Positions 17,415 through 25,210 of a DNA stretch of 64,000 bases are shown piece by piece (position 1 is the stretch's first letter; every line of letters starts with the position of its first letter). The notes under the pieces were generated by a model that had not been told where the DNA came from, searched no databases, and saw only the letters and a program-made list of their open reading frames with translations. Both the position numbers and the translations under genes were made by a program. Origin of the DNA: JAIQFL01 sp035295745 (GTDB taxonomy: Bacteria > Acidobacteriota > Terriglobia > Bryobacterales > Bryobacteraceae); assembly GCA_035295745.1 (NCBI GenBank), contig DATGIL010000097.1, positions 1 to 64,000 of the forward strand, written 5' to 3'.

Positions 17415-18158
17415 TCACCCCGCCTTCACTTTGGTATAGCAGGAGCGGAGAACGATGGCGATAAACAACAACATTGGAGTCGCCGGCTCGGGAACGGAGA
17501 CCGGAACCGCGTTGCCGAGAAACTGCCCATTGGCGTCGAACACCAGGAGCGGACCAAGCGAGGTACTGTTCATCCCGGAATCTCCCCATGCTGGGACGCC
17601 GAGCTGATTGCAGGAGATTTGCGCATTCTCAGTCGCAGTAAAAGGTTGACCGAAAGTGACTGGAAAACTGAAAGCAGCGCCACCCTGCGTCGTGGAACTA
17701 ATTCCACCCACACTGAGATTCGTGGAGACCTGGCAGCTTCCGCCACCTGAGCCGTCATCAGTACCGCCCACGTGATCGAAGAATGTCATCACGGTCCCGG
17801 TAGGCGTCGTAGGAGTCGAGATTCCCGTGAGAATATACTGCTGTGTAACCTGAAAGTCAGTGTTGAAGTTGGCAAAGACCCCAAAACCCGAGGGCGCAAA
17901 TGCGCTGGTGTCATGGCTGGCTTGGGCGAAGATGTCGCCAACGTCCAGAGTGATATCCGGATTGAAGGAGCCGCCGCTCATGAACCCGGTACAGAAACTT
18001 CCTGTATCGCCCGTGAATGCCTGACTGTAAACGATATTTGTGGGTAGTCCTTGGTAGAAGCCACAGGTCCCACTCACTGTGCCAGTGAGAGTGGCCGCAA
18101 ACGTACAGACTGACAGGCAGGCGGCCGTCAATGTGATTCTGACCAACCGGAGGAGCAT
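17415..18158 (-). CDS. PEP-CTERM sorting domain protein
   Basis: A 247-residue exported protein. A signal peptide (TLTAACLSVCTFA) leads into a Ser/Thr/Gly-rich body with few charges, ending with the PEP-CTERM tripartite signal: VPEPATPMLLFIAI, a hydrophobic segment and a basic tail (CYTKVKAG). Such proteins are sorted and cleaved at the membrane by exosortase, which is not encoded in this window. The body has no recognised enzymatic motif. It appears to be a single-gene unit. A second PEP-CTERM protein is at 44351. Confidence 0.82.
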   Translation of the reverse strand: MLLRLVRITLTAACLSVCTFAATLTGTVSGTCGFYQGLPTNIVYSQAFTGDTGSFCTGFMSGGSFNPDITLDVGDIFAQASHDTSAFAPSGFGVFANFNTDFQVTQQYILTGISTPTTPTGTVMTFFDHVGGTDDGSGGGSCQVSTNLSVGGISSTTQGGAAFSFPVTFGQPFTATENAQISCNQLGVPAWGDSGMNSTSLGPLLVFDANGQFLGNAVPVSVPEPATPMLLFIAIVLRSCYTKVKAG

Positions 18159-18382
18159 GGTGCCCTGAGTTTAAGGCGTTTCTCGAATTGGCCGCAAGCG
18201 AGGGAAGGGTGGCAGCGCACGATTTGTATGAGGAACAGTGTGTGGACTCACGCGCTCCGTGATCAGAGACTCTTCTTTCCCGCGTCGCGACTTAGCCCCA
18301 CTTTCCCGTATTGACTAATCCTGGTTGCGAACCGTCTGGGACGCACAGACAAATTGTCGACGCCGTGGTCTCGAAAGCCTGC

Positions 18383-19414
18383 TTATGCCATGCGGAGCGC
18401 AGCGGCGAGATCCTTGTTTCCTCGCACACGCCAGATCTTCGAGTCCAGTATGTAGTGGGTGAAGGCGACACCCCAGGGAGCCGCTTTCAAAGCGGGGTAG
18501 GAGGCAAATACCGGCAGAGAACCAGCGCCGAGATTCAAGAGTAGATTCAGAGCCAGCGCTGCGCCGAAGTAATAGACGAACCGCCGCGCCAACGTCGCTG
18601 CCAACCCCGCGCTCTCACCGAATTTCGGGTCGGCATAGTGATTCTGATTGTGGAACCACATCAACCGGTGATATTGAAAGCTGTGGAAGAGCCCGAGAAC
18701 GATGCCGGCGCGAATCAGACCATCGGTTCCCGTGGTAGCCGCGTATCCAAACGCCAGCCACTGCAACGGCACCACCACCGCAAACAGCATGAGCTTGGGC
18801 GAATTCAGGGGCTCGCCTGTCATCACTTTCTGCAACTGACGCGCGACGAAGGCCAAGGCCCCCAGTGCATAGATGGTCAGCAGAAGGGAGTCGAAAGTCC
18901 TAACCCAGGACAACGCAAACAGGTTGGTATTTCCCTTGATGATCAGGCGCGCGTACGGGAGCATGAGCGAGACCAATAGAAACCAGCGATCCAGAAGAAA
19001 ATCCGAGCGCTCGCGGTTTTTGTGCCGGTACAGCATGACGAATCCGAAATGCTGCTTGGCGATGTGGAAGTGCAGCCATGAAGTTGCCAGGACGTAGAAC
19101 AGGGGTCCGGCACCTGCGGCCACCATCACCGGTCCAACCAGCATCGCCGGCACCACCACCCAGAGCAGCGATCCGAGCCGCTGGCGCTCATTGTTATCGA
19201 AGTACGTGCGGGTCGCCGTCGCCAGAACGTGCGGTCCATCGATCCCGAAGAGCCAGACGAGGTACAGAGGTGTCACCGGGAAGCCGGCTGCCATGAGAGC
19301 CAGTACGACATAGCTCGCCACCGACGAACCGATGAACCAGGTAAGATCCTCACGCCCGCTGATGATCCAATTGGCAGAGCGTGGTGGCGACAGAGCGATC
19401 GTCTGAGTGCTCAC
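18383..19414 (-). CDS. Multi-pass membrane protein with His clusters, function unknown
   Basis: A 343-residue protein with about eight hydrophobic segments. The start is set at GTG 19414 (VSTQTIALSPPR); the reading frame extends further upstream but that part overlaps the sulfatase gene and has no protein-like character. Clusters of His and aromatic residues sit at predicted membrane faces: SWLHFHIAKQHFGF near residue 145 and FHSFQYHRLMWFHNQNH near 255, and a C-terminal HYILDSKIWRVR. The His arrangement is reminiscent of membrane di-iron or heme proteins but fits no family I can name. It lies 91 nt after the sulfatase gene in the same direction. Confidence 0.7.
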   Translation of the reverse strand: MSTQTIALSPPRSANWIISGREDLTWFIGSSVASYVVLALMAAGFPVTPLYLVWLFGIDGPHVLATATRTYFDNNERQRLGSLLWVVVPAMLVGPVMVAAGAGPLFYVLATSWLHFHIAKQHFGFVMLYRHKNRERSDFLLDRWFLLVSLMLPYARLIIKGNTNLFALSWVRTFDSLLLTIYALGALAFVARQLQKVMTGEPLNSPKLMLFAVVVPLQWLAFGYAATTGTDGLIRAGIVLGLFHSFQYHRLMWFHNQNHYADPKFGESAGLAATLARRFVYYFGAALALNLLLNLGAGSLPVFASYPALKAAPWGVAFTHYILDSKIWRVRGNKDLAAALRMA

Positions 19415-19505
19415 GTGCTTCCCTCTGTCGCCACTATGAAGCCATGCTCCGGCAGGTGCAAGATACCCAGCGGATATCGCAGGAATGGCTAACCTTGGAT
19501 AGTCA

Positions 19506-21002
19506 CTACACCGCGGCGGCGGCTGACGGACGCGGCTGCAGCCGCTGACGCTCCACCTCCGCGAGTTCCAATTGCAGGCGCCTGAACGCGCGCTCCTGCT
19601 CGGGATTGCGGTCCCACCGTTCGTGGCCGAGATTGCGAGTCTCCAGGGGGTCGTTTGCAAGGTCGTACATCTCCCACTCATACGGCAGATCGGGATGAGC
19701 AGCATCGTAATATTTCGCAAGTTTGTAGCGTTCCTCGCGAATGCTGATGATGTGGTTGCGGGGCCCGGGATATGGACCTTGCGGCTGGCCCGACTGGTAG
19801 TCGTCATAGGTGAAGGCGATGTACTTCTGCCGCCCCTCCGCGGAGGGATCGAGCACGACGGGGGAGTAGTCGACCCCTTGCCATGGAGCGCGCGCGGAAG
19901 CCGGCGCGTCCATCAGGCTGGCGAGCGTGGGTAGAAAGTCGACGTGCGAGACCATCGCCTCGGACGAGACGGGCTCCGGAAAGAGCTTGGGATTGGAATA
20001 GATCAATGGCACGCGCAGGGTCTCTTCGTAGAAATTGAAGTTCTTCTGCCGAAGCCCGCCATGGGTCATTCCCATCTCGCCGTGATCGGAGGTTTTGATG
20101 ACCAGAGTGTTGTCCATCAAACCGCGCGAGGAGAGGATCTCGAGGATTCTCACCAGATACCGGTCGGAAGACTTCATCAGGTTGCCGTAGAAATTGATGT
20201 AGTTGCGCTGTTGCTCGGGATCCAGCTTGCCGAGGCCGGCATTGCTCAGAGCGAGGAATTCTGGCTGAACGCGCGGCTTCGTCGAGAGATCTTCGTTCAC
20301 GGTCGCCGGCAGTTCGATGTCTCCTTCGAGCCAGCTCGGGTCATAGCCGTTCTGCAGGGCTGCATTCGGATACCCGAGCACGTCGTGAGGATTGACGAGA
20401 GAGACCACGAGGAAGAAGGGCTGCTGCGTTGCGGCAGGTCCTTTCAAATACGACAGCACCCCCTCGTCCCCGGTTTGTTCCAAACCATTGTCGTGGATGA
20501 AACGCCCGTCGTTATCGGCGTCTCCCCCGCCGTACTCGTTAGGGTCCTGATTGGCGCCGGCGTCCGGCGGATTCCAGCGCTGGAACCCATACCGGTCGAC
20601 ATCCTCCGGCACATAAACCCCGTCTTCATTGGCCGGCTTGGTCAGGTGGAACTTGCCTTTATAAGGAGTGGCATAGCCCAGGGAAGCCATCACGGTTGCG
20701 ATGTTCTTAAAATCGAGCGGTAATTCAGCCTGCGGATACTGGCTGGCCGGCATGTTCTGCTCGAGGGTCCATTTCACGCCGTGCTGCGCCGGGAAATACC
20801 CGGTCATCAGCGTGGCGCGGCTTGGCGAGCACATGCAGGAATTGCAAAATGCACGTTGAAACGTGAGGCCATTTCTCCGCAAACGGGTCTCCCCCGGGAG
20901 ATTCTTTTCGGCCCAACCGGGCGGAAAATGCTGGATCGCCCGTTCCTGATCCGTAATAAATAAGATTACATTCATGCCATTCAGATTGCGTCGAGTCGAC
21001 AT
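19506..21002 (-). CDS. Sulfatase family hydrolase
   Basis: A 498-residue member of the alkaline phosphatase/sulfatase superfamily. NVILFITDQER gives the first metal Asp pair, and CMCSPSRATLMTG carries the C-x-P-S-R signature whose Cys is converted to formylglycine; KTSDHGEMG provides further metal ligands. No signal peptide is seen, so the protein is probably cytosolic or exported another way. ATG 21002 is preceded by GGAGGGG at a suitable distance; an internal ATG at 20975 is the alternative. Substrates could be sulfate esters of polysaccharides or aryl/phosphonate esters. It diverges from the PHP gene across a 187-nt AT-richer spacer with direct repeats. Confidence 0.9.
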   Translation of the reverse strand: MSTRRNLNGMNVILFITDQERAIQHFPPGWAEKNLPGETRLRRNGLTFQRAFCNSCMCSPSRATLMTGYFPAQHGVKWTLEQNMPASQYPQAELPLDFKNIATVMASLGYATPYKGKFHLTKPANEDGVYVPEDVDRYGFQRWNPPDAGANQDPNEYGGGDADNDGRFIHDNGLEQTGDEGVLSYLKGPAATQQPFFLVVSLVNPHDVLGYPNAALQNGYDPSWLEGDIELPATVNEDLSTKPRVQPEFLALSNAGLGKLDPEQQRNYINFYGNLMKSSDRYLVRILEILSSRGLMDNTLVIKTSDHGEMGMTHGGLRQKNFNFYEETLRVPLIYSNPKLFPEPVSSEAMVSHVDFLPTLASLMDAPASARAPWQGVDYSPVVLDPSAEGRQKYIAFTYDDYQSGQPQGPYPGPRNHIISIREERYKLAKYYDAAHPDLPYEWEMYDLANDPLETRNLGHERWDRNPEQERAFRRLQLELAEVERQRLQPRPSAAAAV

Positions 21003-21060
21003 ATGGGTAACCCCTCCAGCGCGAATGCGCGGTTATTCGATCCACCCGATCGTATCAGTT

Positions 21061-21101
21061 TTTCTTAGTATTTCTTAGTCTATTCTTGTAGTATTTCTTA
21101 G
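21061..21101. promoter_or_regulatory. Triplicate TTTCTTAG direct repeats between divergent genes
   Basis: TTTCTTAG occurs at 21061-21068, 21071-21078 and 21094-21101, and the longer TAGTATTTCTTAG occurs twice, 23 bp apart (21066 and 21089), about two helical turns. The stretch is AT-rich in a GC-rich background and lies 59 nt upstream of the sulfatase start. It may be a regulator-binding site. Confidence 0.45.
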
Positions 21102-21189
21102 CCAAATCGCAGGATATGTGGTACTTCAGCTTGCCCAAAACGGCATGGACCCGAGATGGGCTAAACTGGAACACTTGGGTTAGTTTCCT

Positions 21190-22017
21190 TTGATCGACCT
21201 CCACTCGCACACCAACGAATCGGACGGCACCTGTTCGCCCGCAGAACTGATTGAAGAAGCGGTTCAGTCGCAAGTAGACGTTCTCGGCATAACCGATCAC
21301 GACACCTTCAAGGGTTACGACGATGCTCGCGCTTTGGGCCAGGAGCGTGGTGTCGAGGTGATTTGCGGGATCGAAGTTTCCACCAAACTTCACGGCAGCA
21401 CCGTCCACTTGCTGGGGTACTTCTTCAATCAGACCGGTCTGCCTGCATTTCGCGAATGGGTGCTCGATCAACAGGCGGCGCGTCGCGAACGCAACGTGCG
21501 GCTGACCGCGCGTCTTCGCGAATTAGGATTCGATATCAATCTCGAGGAAGTCGAGGCACGCGGCAAGGGCATGACGGGCCGCCCGCATTTCGCGCTGGTG
21601 ATGGTGGAGAAGGGCTACGTCTCCAGCCTGCGCCAAGCCTTTGACGAGTACCTGGATGAGTCCGCAAAGGGCTACGTGTATCGCCGCGAGCCTCAGTTTG
21701 ACGAGGGCGTGTCCCGCATCCGTAACGCGGGCGGAATCGCTTCTCTGGCGCATCCCATTCGCGTGAATGGGGACGTGCCGAAGCTGATGCCCGAGCTTTG
21801 CGATTGGGGCCTGAATGCGCTGGAGGTTTATCACAGCGATCACGGTCCGGCTGAGACTGAGCTTTACCTTGAACTGGCTCGGAAATACGGTCTTCTGATC
21901 ACGGGCGGCTCCGACTTTCATGGCGACGTGAAGCCTGACGTGAAGCTTGGCACTGGCTGCGAGGGCAATCTCAAGATTCCCTCCGATTTGATCGAGAAAC
22001 TCAAGAGCGCGGTTTAA
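21190..22017 (+). CDS. PHP domain metal-dependent phosphoesterase
   Basis: A 275-residue PHP-fold protein. TTG 21190 is the only usable start, since an in-frame stop is 9 nt upstream. It begins IDLHSHTNESDGTCSPAELI, followed by LGITDHDTFKGY, VICGIEVSTKLHG, ASLAHPIR and TGGSDFHGD, all of which supply the trinuclear metal site. The layout and length match the RNase AM/nucleoside 3',5'-bisphosphate phosphatase (TrpH/YciV) group, which degrades short RNAs and pAp. It is transcribed away from the sulfatase gene. A REP element follows the stop. Confidence 0.9.
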   Translation: MIDLHSHTNESDGTCSPAELIEEAVQSQVDVLGITDHDTFKGYDDARALGQERGVEVICGIEVSTKLHGSTVHLLGYFFNQTGLPAFREWVLDQQAARRERNVRLTARLRELGFDINLEEVEARGKGMTGRPHFALVMVEKGYVSSLRQAFDEYLDESAKGYVYRREPQFDEGVSRIRNAGGIASLAHPIRVNGDVPKLMPELCDWGLNALEVYHSDHGPAETELYLELARKYGLLITGGSDFHGDVKPDVKLGTGCEGNLKIPSDLIEKLKSAV

Positions 22018-22033
22018 CACAGCGACTGGGCGA

Positions 22034-22213
22034 CGCTCCCTTACGGTCGCGGCTCGTAAGCTATTTGCAAACACGAGATGAAAGTTACGAAACGCACGCG
22101 AAAGCTATTTGCAAACACGAAGTGAAGTTACGAAACGCACGCGAAAGCTATTTGCAAACACGAGGTGAAAGTTACGAAACGCACGCGCTGCGAGCCGCGC
22201 GCGTAAGCAAGCG
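22034..22213. repeat. REP-type element with internal triple repeat
   Basis: Two imperfectly complementary arms, GCTCCCTTACGGTCGCGGCT at the left and the complement of CTTGCTTACGCGCGCGGCTC at the right, enclose three copies of a 43-44-bp unit (starting at 22060, 22104 and 22147, each beginning GCTATTTGCAAACACGA). The element sits between the PHP gene and the PadR gene. Confidence 0.85.
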
Positions 22214-22288
22214 ATCTTCACCTTTTCCTCTCCGATATTTTTTCGCCCTTGCCAGGTGCCCCGATATGATCTACGATATAGAACAAAC

Positions 22289-22621
22289 ATGCCGCCCAGT
22301 TATCTTGGCGAATTCGAACAGATCGTTTTGTTGGCGGTAGTCCGTCTCGGCGACAACGCGTACGGCGTCCCGATCCGCGCTGAAATCGAGAAGCGCGCCG
22401 GCCGCCCAGTCAGCGTCGGGGCTCTGTATGCGACCCTCGACCGCCTCGAAGCCAAGCGGCTGATCCACTCCTGGTTTGCTGACCCTACCCCGCAGCGCGG
22501 CGGGCGATCGAAGCGCTATTTCAAGCTGCTGCCCAAGGGTCTACAGGCCCTCGAAGAATCGCGCGACATGTTCAATCGCATGTGGCAGGGAGTTCGCTTG
22601 AAAGGAGAGTCGGATGCCTGA
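22289..22621 (+). CDS. PadR family transcriptional regulator
   Basis: A 110-residue PadR-type winged-helix repressor. The start is set at ATG 22289 (MPPSYLGEFEQIVLLAVVR), the N-terminus usual in this group, and not at the upstream GTG 22256. The recognition and wing region is AGRPVSVGALYATLDRLEAK followed by RGGRSKRYF. The stop lies 8 nt inside the following ADOP permease gene, so the two are translationally coupled. It is probably the local repressor of the permease operon. Confidence 0.9.
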   Translation: MPPSYLGEFEQIVLLAVVRLGDNAYGVPIRAEIEKRAGRPVSVGALYATLDRLEAKRLIHSWFADPTPQRGGRSKRYFKLLPKGLQALEESRDMFNRMWQGVRLKGESDA

Positions 22622-25199
22622 ACATCCTCCGCAACTCGCCGAGCGGCTGCTGCGCTGGCTGGTGGGCGGCCGCGATGCCGACGCGGTCACGGGCGATCTG
22701 CGCGAATCGTTCCAAACCCGCGGCGGAGGAGCGATCTGGTATTGGCGCCAGGCACTCAGTTGCGCGGCTGTCCGGCTGTCGCCACATCGGCGCGTGCTGC
22801 CCGGCCTCGGCCACGACTTCCACCATGCGCTCCGCACCATCCGCCGAAACCCGGGTTACGCCTTCACTGCCATGGTCTGCCTGGCTTTGGCCATGGGCGT
22901 CAATACCACGCTCTTCAGCTTTCTCGACAGCCTCTACTTCCGCAAGTTGCCCGTTCCCGAACCGGAACAGATCTTTCAGGTCATCCGCCATGGGACGCCG
23001 CTCTGCTCCTGGCGCGAATACATGAATTTCCGCGACGGCCTGCGTTCTTTCCGGGCCGCCGCATCCCTTTCCGCGGGCACATACGTGGAGATCGACCGGC
23101 AGACGGTCAACCTGAGCTTCGAGGTCGTCTCCGCGAATTACGCCGATGTGCTGCGCCTGGGAACCACACTGGGCCGATGGTTCGCGCCAGACGAAGACTC
23201 TCCTGGGAGCGAGCCTGCCGTGGTGATCAGCCACCAGCTTTGGAGCACGCGTTTCCATAGCGACCCGGCGGTCGTCGGCCGCCAGCTCCGCATCCACGAT
23301 TTGATGTACCGCGTCGTCGGCATCGGGCCCGCGGATTTCGTAGGGGATCGCCCACCGATCGGAGTGGATCTCTGGATCACGGAGTCGAGCATCCAATCGA
23401 CGTTCATGGCGCGCGGCGACGCGGATGGCCCCAGAGTGAGCCTGATCGGCCGATTGTCCCCCCATGCCACTTTCGAAAATGCCCTCGCCGAGGTGCGCGT
23501 CATCGATGCCGCTTTCACGGCAGGCGATGCGCACGATCCGCGCGCGTCCGATCCGGCCCTTGTAGAACCCGCATCCGGATTCTTGTGGGTCAGCGGGCGG
23601 CAATACATGAAGCCCGTGGTCTCGTCGATGAGCCTGGTGTGTGGAATCGTGCTGCTCATCGCGTGTGTGAACGTCGCCAATCTGCTGCTCTCGCGAGCCG
23701 CAGTGCGCCGTCGCGAGATGGCCGTCCGACAGTCTTTGGGCGCCAGCCGGGCCAGGCTTTTCCGCCAGACTCTCGTCGAAGGCATGGTGCTGGCAGCTGG
23801 AGGCGTGGCGCTGGGCATCGTGGCCGGATGGTGGATCGGCCGTGTGATCGAGAGTCTCTTGCCCGCGGTAAGCACCCAGGCGTACGTTGGGCTCAAATTC
23901 GACATCGATTGGCGCGTGGCCCTGTTTGTCTGCGCCCTTGGAAGCGCCAGTGCGATTCTCTTCAGCCTGCCACCCGCTTTGGAAGCCGGGCGAGATCTGA
24001 GCCCGGCGCTCAAGGGCGCCGACTCCCGCCAGCGATCGCGGCAACGTGAAATCTATTCACTCGCCCAGGTAGCACTGTCACTCACGCTGTTGATCGCCAC
24101 CAGCCTGCTGATTCGCGCCCTTCTTCACCAGCAGAACATCGATCCCGGTTACGCCACTGCTCATCGGCTCTACGTCAATCTGTGGGCCTCTCCCAAATTA
24201 TTCCAACCTGAGGAATCCGCGGCGCTCTTCACCAACCTGCTCCAACAGGCCCGGCAATTGCCTGGCGTTCGCGAAGCCACAATCGCATCTTCGTTGCTCG
24301 GCTCGGAAGTGACTTCGGCCTGCGCCAGTGCCGATGCATCCGCCAAGCCGCGCAAACTCAACAGCAACGTAGTGGAACCCAATTTCTTCGACCTGATGCA
24401 AGTCGCCATCGTTCGGGGCCGAGCCTTTGGTCCGGCCGGCACCCTCGGCGAGCCGCCCGCGGTTGTTGTCAATCAGACCATGGCGCGTACCTGGTGGCCT
24501 GGCGAAGATCCTCTCGGCAAGCCCGTTTGGCTCGGCTGCGGACCCGCCGCGCGAAGACTCGGGACCGTGATCGGTGTCGCTAAAGACGTTAAGTACCAGG
24601 ATCTGAACGAGGCTCCGACTCCTTTCTTCTATCTTTCCCGGCGGCAGGATGCCGGCACCGGCTTCTTCGAGTTGATCGTCAGGACCGAGGGCGATCCGTA
24701 TCTCTGGAGCAAACCGCTGCTCGCTGTCGCACAGTCCGGCGGCCCGAAGCTGCACATTTTCGAACTCCGGACTCCGCAGGATGCCATCGCATTCGATTTG
24801 CGGGGACTCCGCTGGCAGACGGAACTCATGGGAAGCTTGGGCTTCCTCGCCATTGTCCTCGCCGTAATCGGCCTCTACGGCGTTGTGGCATACTCCGTCT
24901 CGCAGCGAACTCGCGAAATCGGCATGCGTATGGCACTCGGCGCCACCTCGGGCGACGTGCTGTGGCTCGTGCTTGGGCGCGGCCTCCGGATCACTGCCGG
25001 TGGGGTCGCGTTTGGCCTCCTGTTAAGTGCGGTCGCGGTGCACTGGCTCCGCAGCTATCTTTACGGGCTCAGTCCTTTCGACCCGATCGCGTTCTCGGCG
25101 GCCAGCCTCGCCTGGCTAGCCATCGCAATGCTCGCCAGTTGGTATCCGGCGCGCCGCGCCACCCGCGTCGATCCGATCACCGCGCTCAAGTACGAATAA
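22614..25199 (+). CDS. ADOP-type large permease (MacB/FtsX-like)
   Basis: An 861-residue membrane protein of the acidobacterial duplicated orphan permease type. An N-terminal prefix (residues 1-70, LAERLLRWLVGGRDADAVTG) precedes a first membrane segment (about 90-110), a MacB-like periplasmic domain (about 115-300), a first FtsX region (about 325-440), a second periplasmic domain (about 490-700) and a final FtsX region with three helices (about 735-855) that ends with ASWYPARRATRVDPITALKYE. No ATPase gene accompanies it, as is typical. It overlaps the PadR gene by 8 nt and precedes a close paralogue by 11 nt. Substrate unknown; related MacB proteins export peptides or antibiotics. Confidence 0.9.
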   Translation: MPEHPPQLAERLLRWLVGGRDADAVTGDLRESFQTRGGGAIWYWRQALSCAAVRLSPHRRVLPGLGHDFHHALRTIRRNPGYAFTAMVCLALAMGVNTTLFSFLDSLYFRKLPVPEPEQIFQVIRHGTPLCSWREYMNFRDGLRSFRAAASLSAGTYVEIDRQTVNLSFEVVSANYADVLRLGTTLGRWFAPDEDSPGSEPAVVISHQLWSTRFHSDPAVVGRQLRIHDLMYRVVGIGPADFVGDRPPIGVDLWITESSIQSTFMARGDADGPRVSLIGRLSPHATFENALAEVRVIDAAFTAGDAHDPRASDPALVEPASGFLWVSGRQYMKPVVSSMSLVCGIVLLIACVNVANLLLSRAAVRRREMAVRQSLGASRARLFRQTLVEGMVLAAGGVALGIVAGWWIGRVIESLLPAVSTQAYVGLKFDIDWRVALFVCALGSASAILFSLPPALEAGRDLSPALKGADSRQRSRQREIYSLAQVALSLTLLIATSLLIRALLHQQNIDPGYATAHRLYVNLWASPKLFQPEESAALFTNLLQQARQLPGVREATIASSLLGSEVTSACASADASAKPRKLNSNVVEPNFFDLMQVAIVRGRAFGPAGTLGEPPAVVVNQTMARTWWPGEDPLGKPVWLGCGPAARRLGTVIGVAKDVKYQDLNEAPTPFFYLSRRQDAGTGFFELIVRTEGDPYLWSKPLLAVAQSGGPKLHIFELRTPQDAIAFDLRGLRWQTELMGSLGFLAIVLAVIGLYGVVAYSVSQRTREIGMRMALGATSGDVLWLVLGRGLRITAGGVAFGLLLSAVAVHWLRSYLYGLSPFDPIAFSAASLAWLAIAMLASWYPARRATRVDPITALKYE

Positions 25200-25210
25200 A
25201 GGAGAATCGT

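Noticed and set aside
22034..22213. CRISPR-like array
   Set aside because: Only three copies, no distinct spacers, and flanked by REP arms; no cas genes nearby.
22572..24044. Minus-strand frame of 490 codons opposite the first ADOP gene
   Set aside because: Antisense shadow with no motif; the sense gene is certain.
24962..25210. N-terminal extension of the second ADOP protein by 83 codons
   Set aside because: It overlaps the upstream paralogue in another frame; ATG 25211 has a ribosome site and the family N-terminus.
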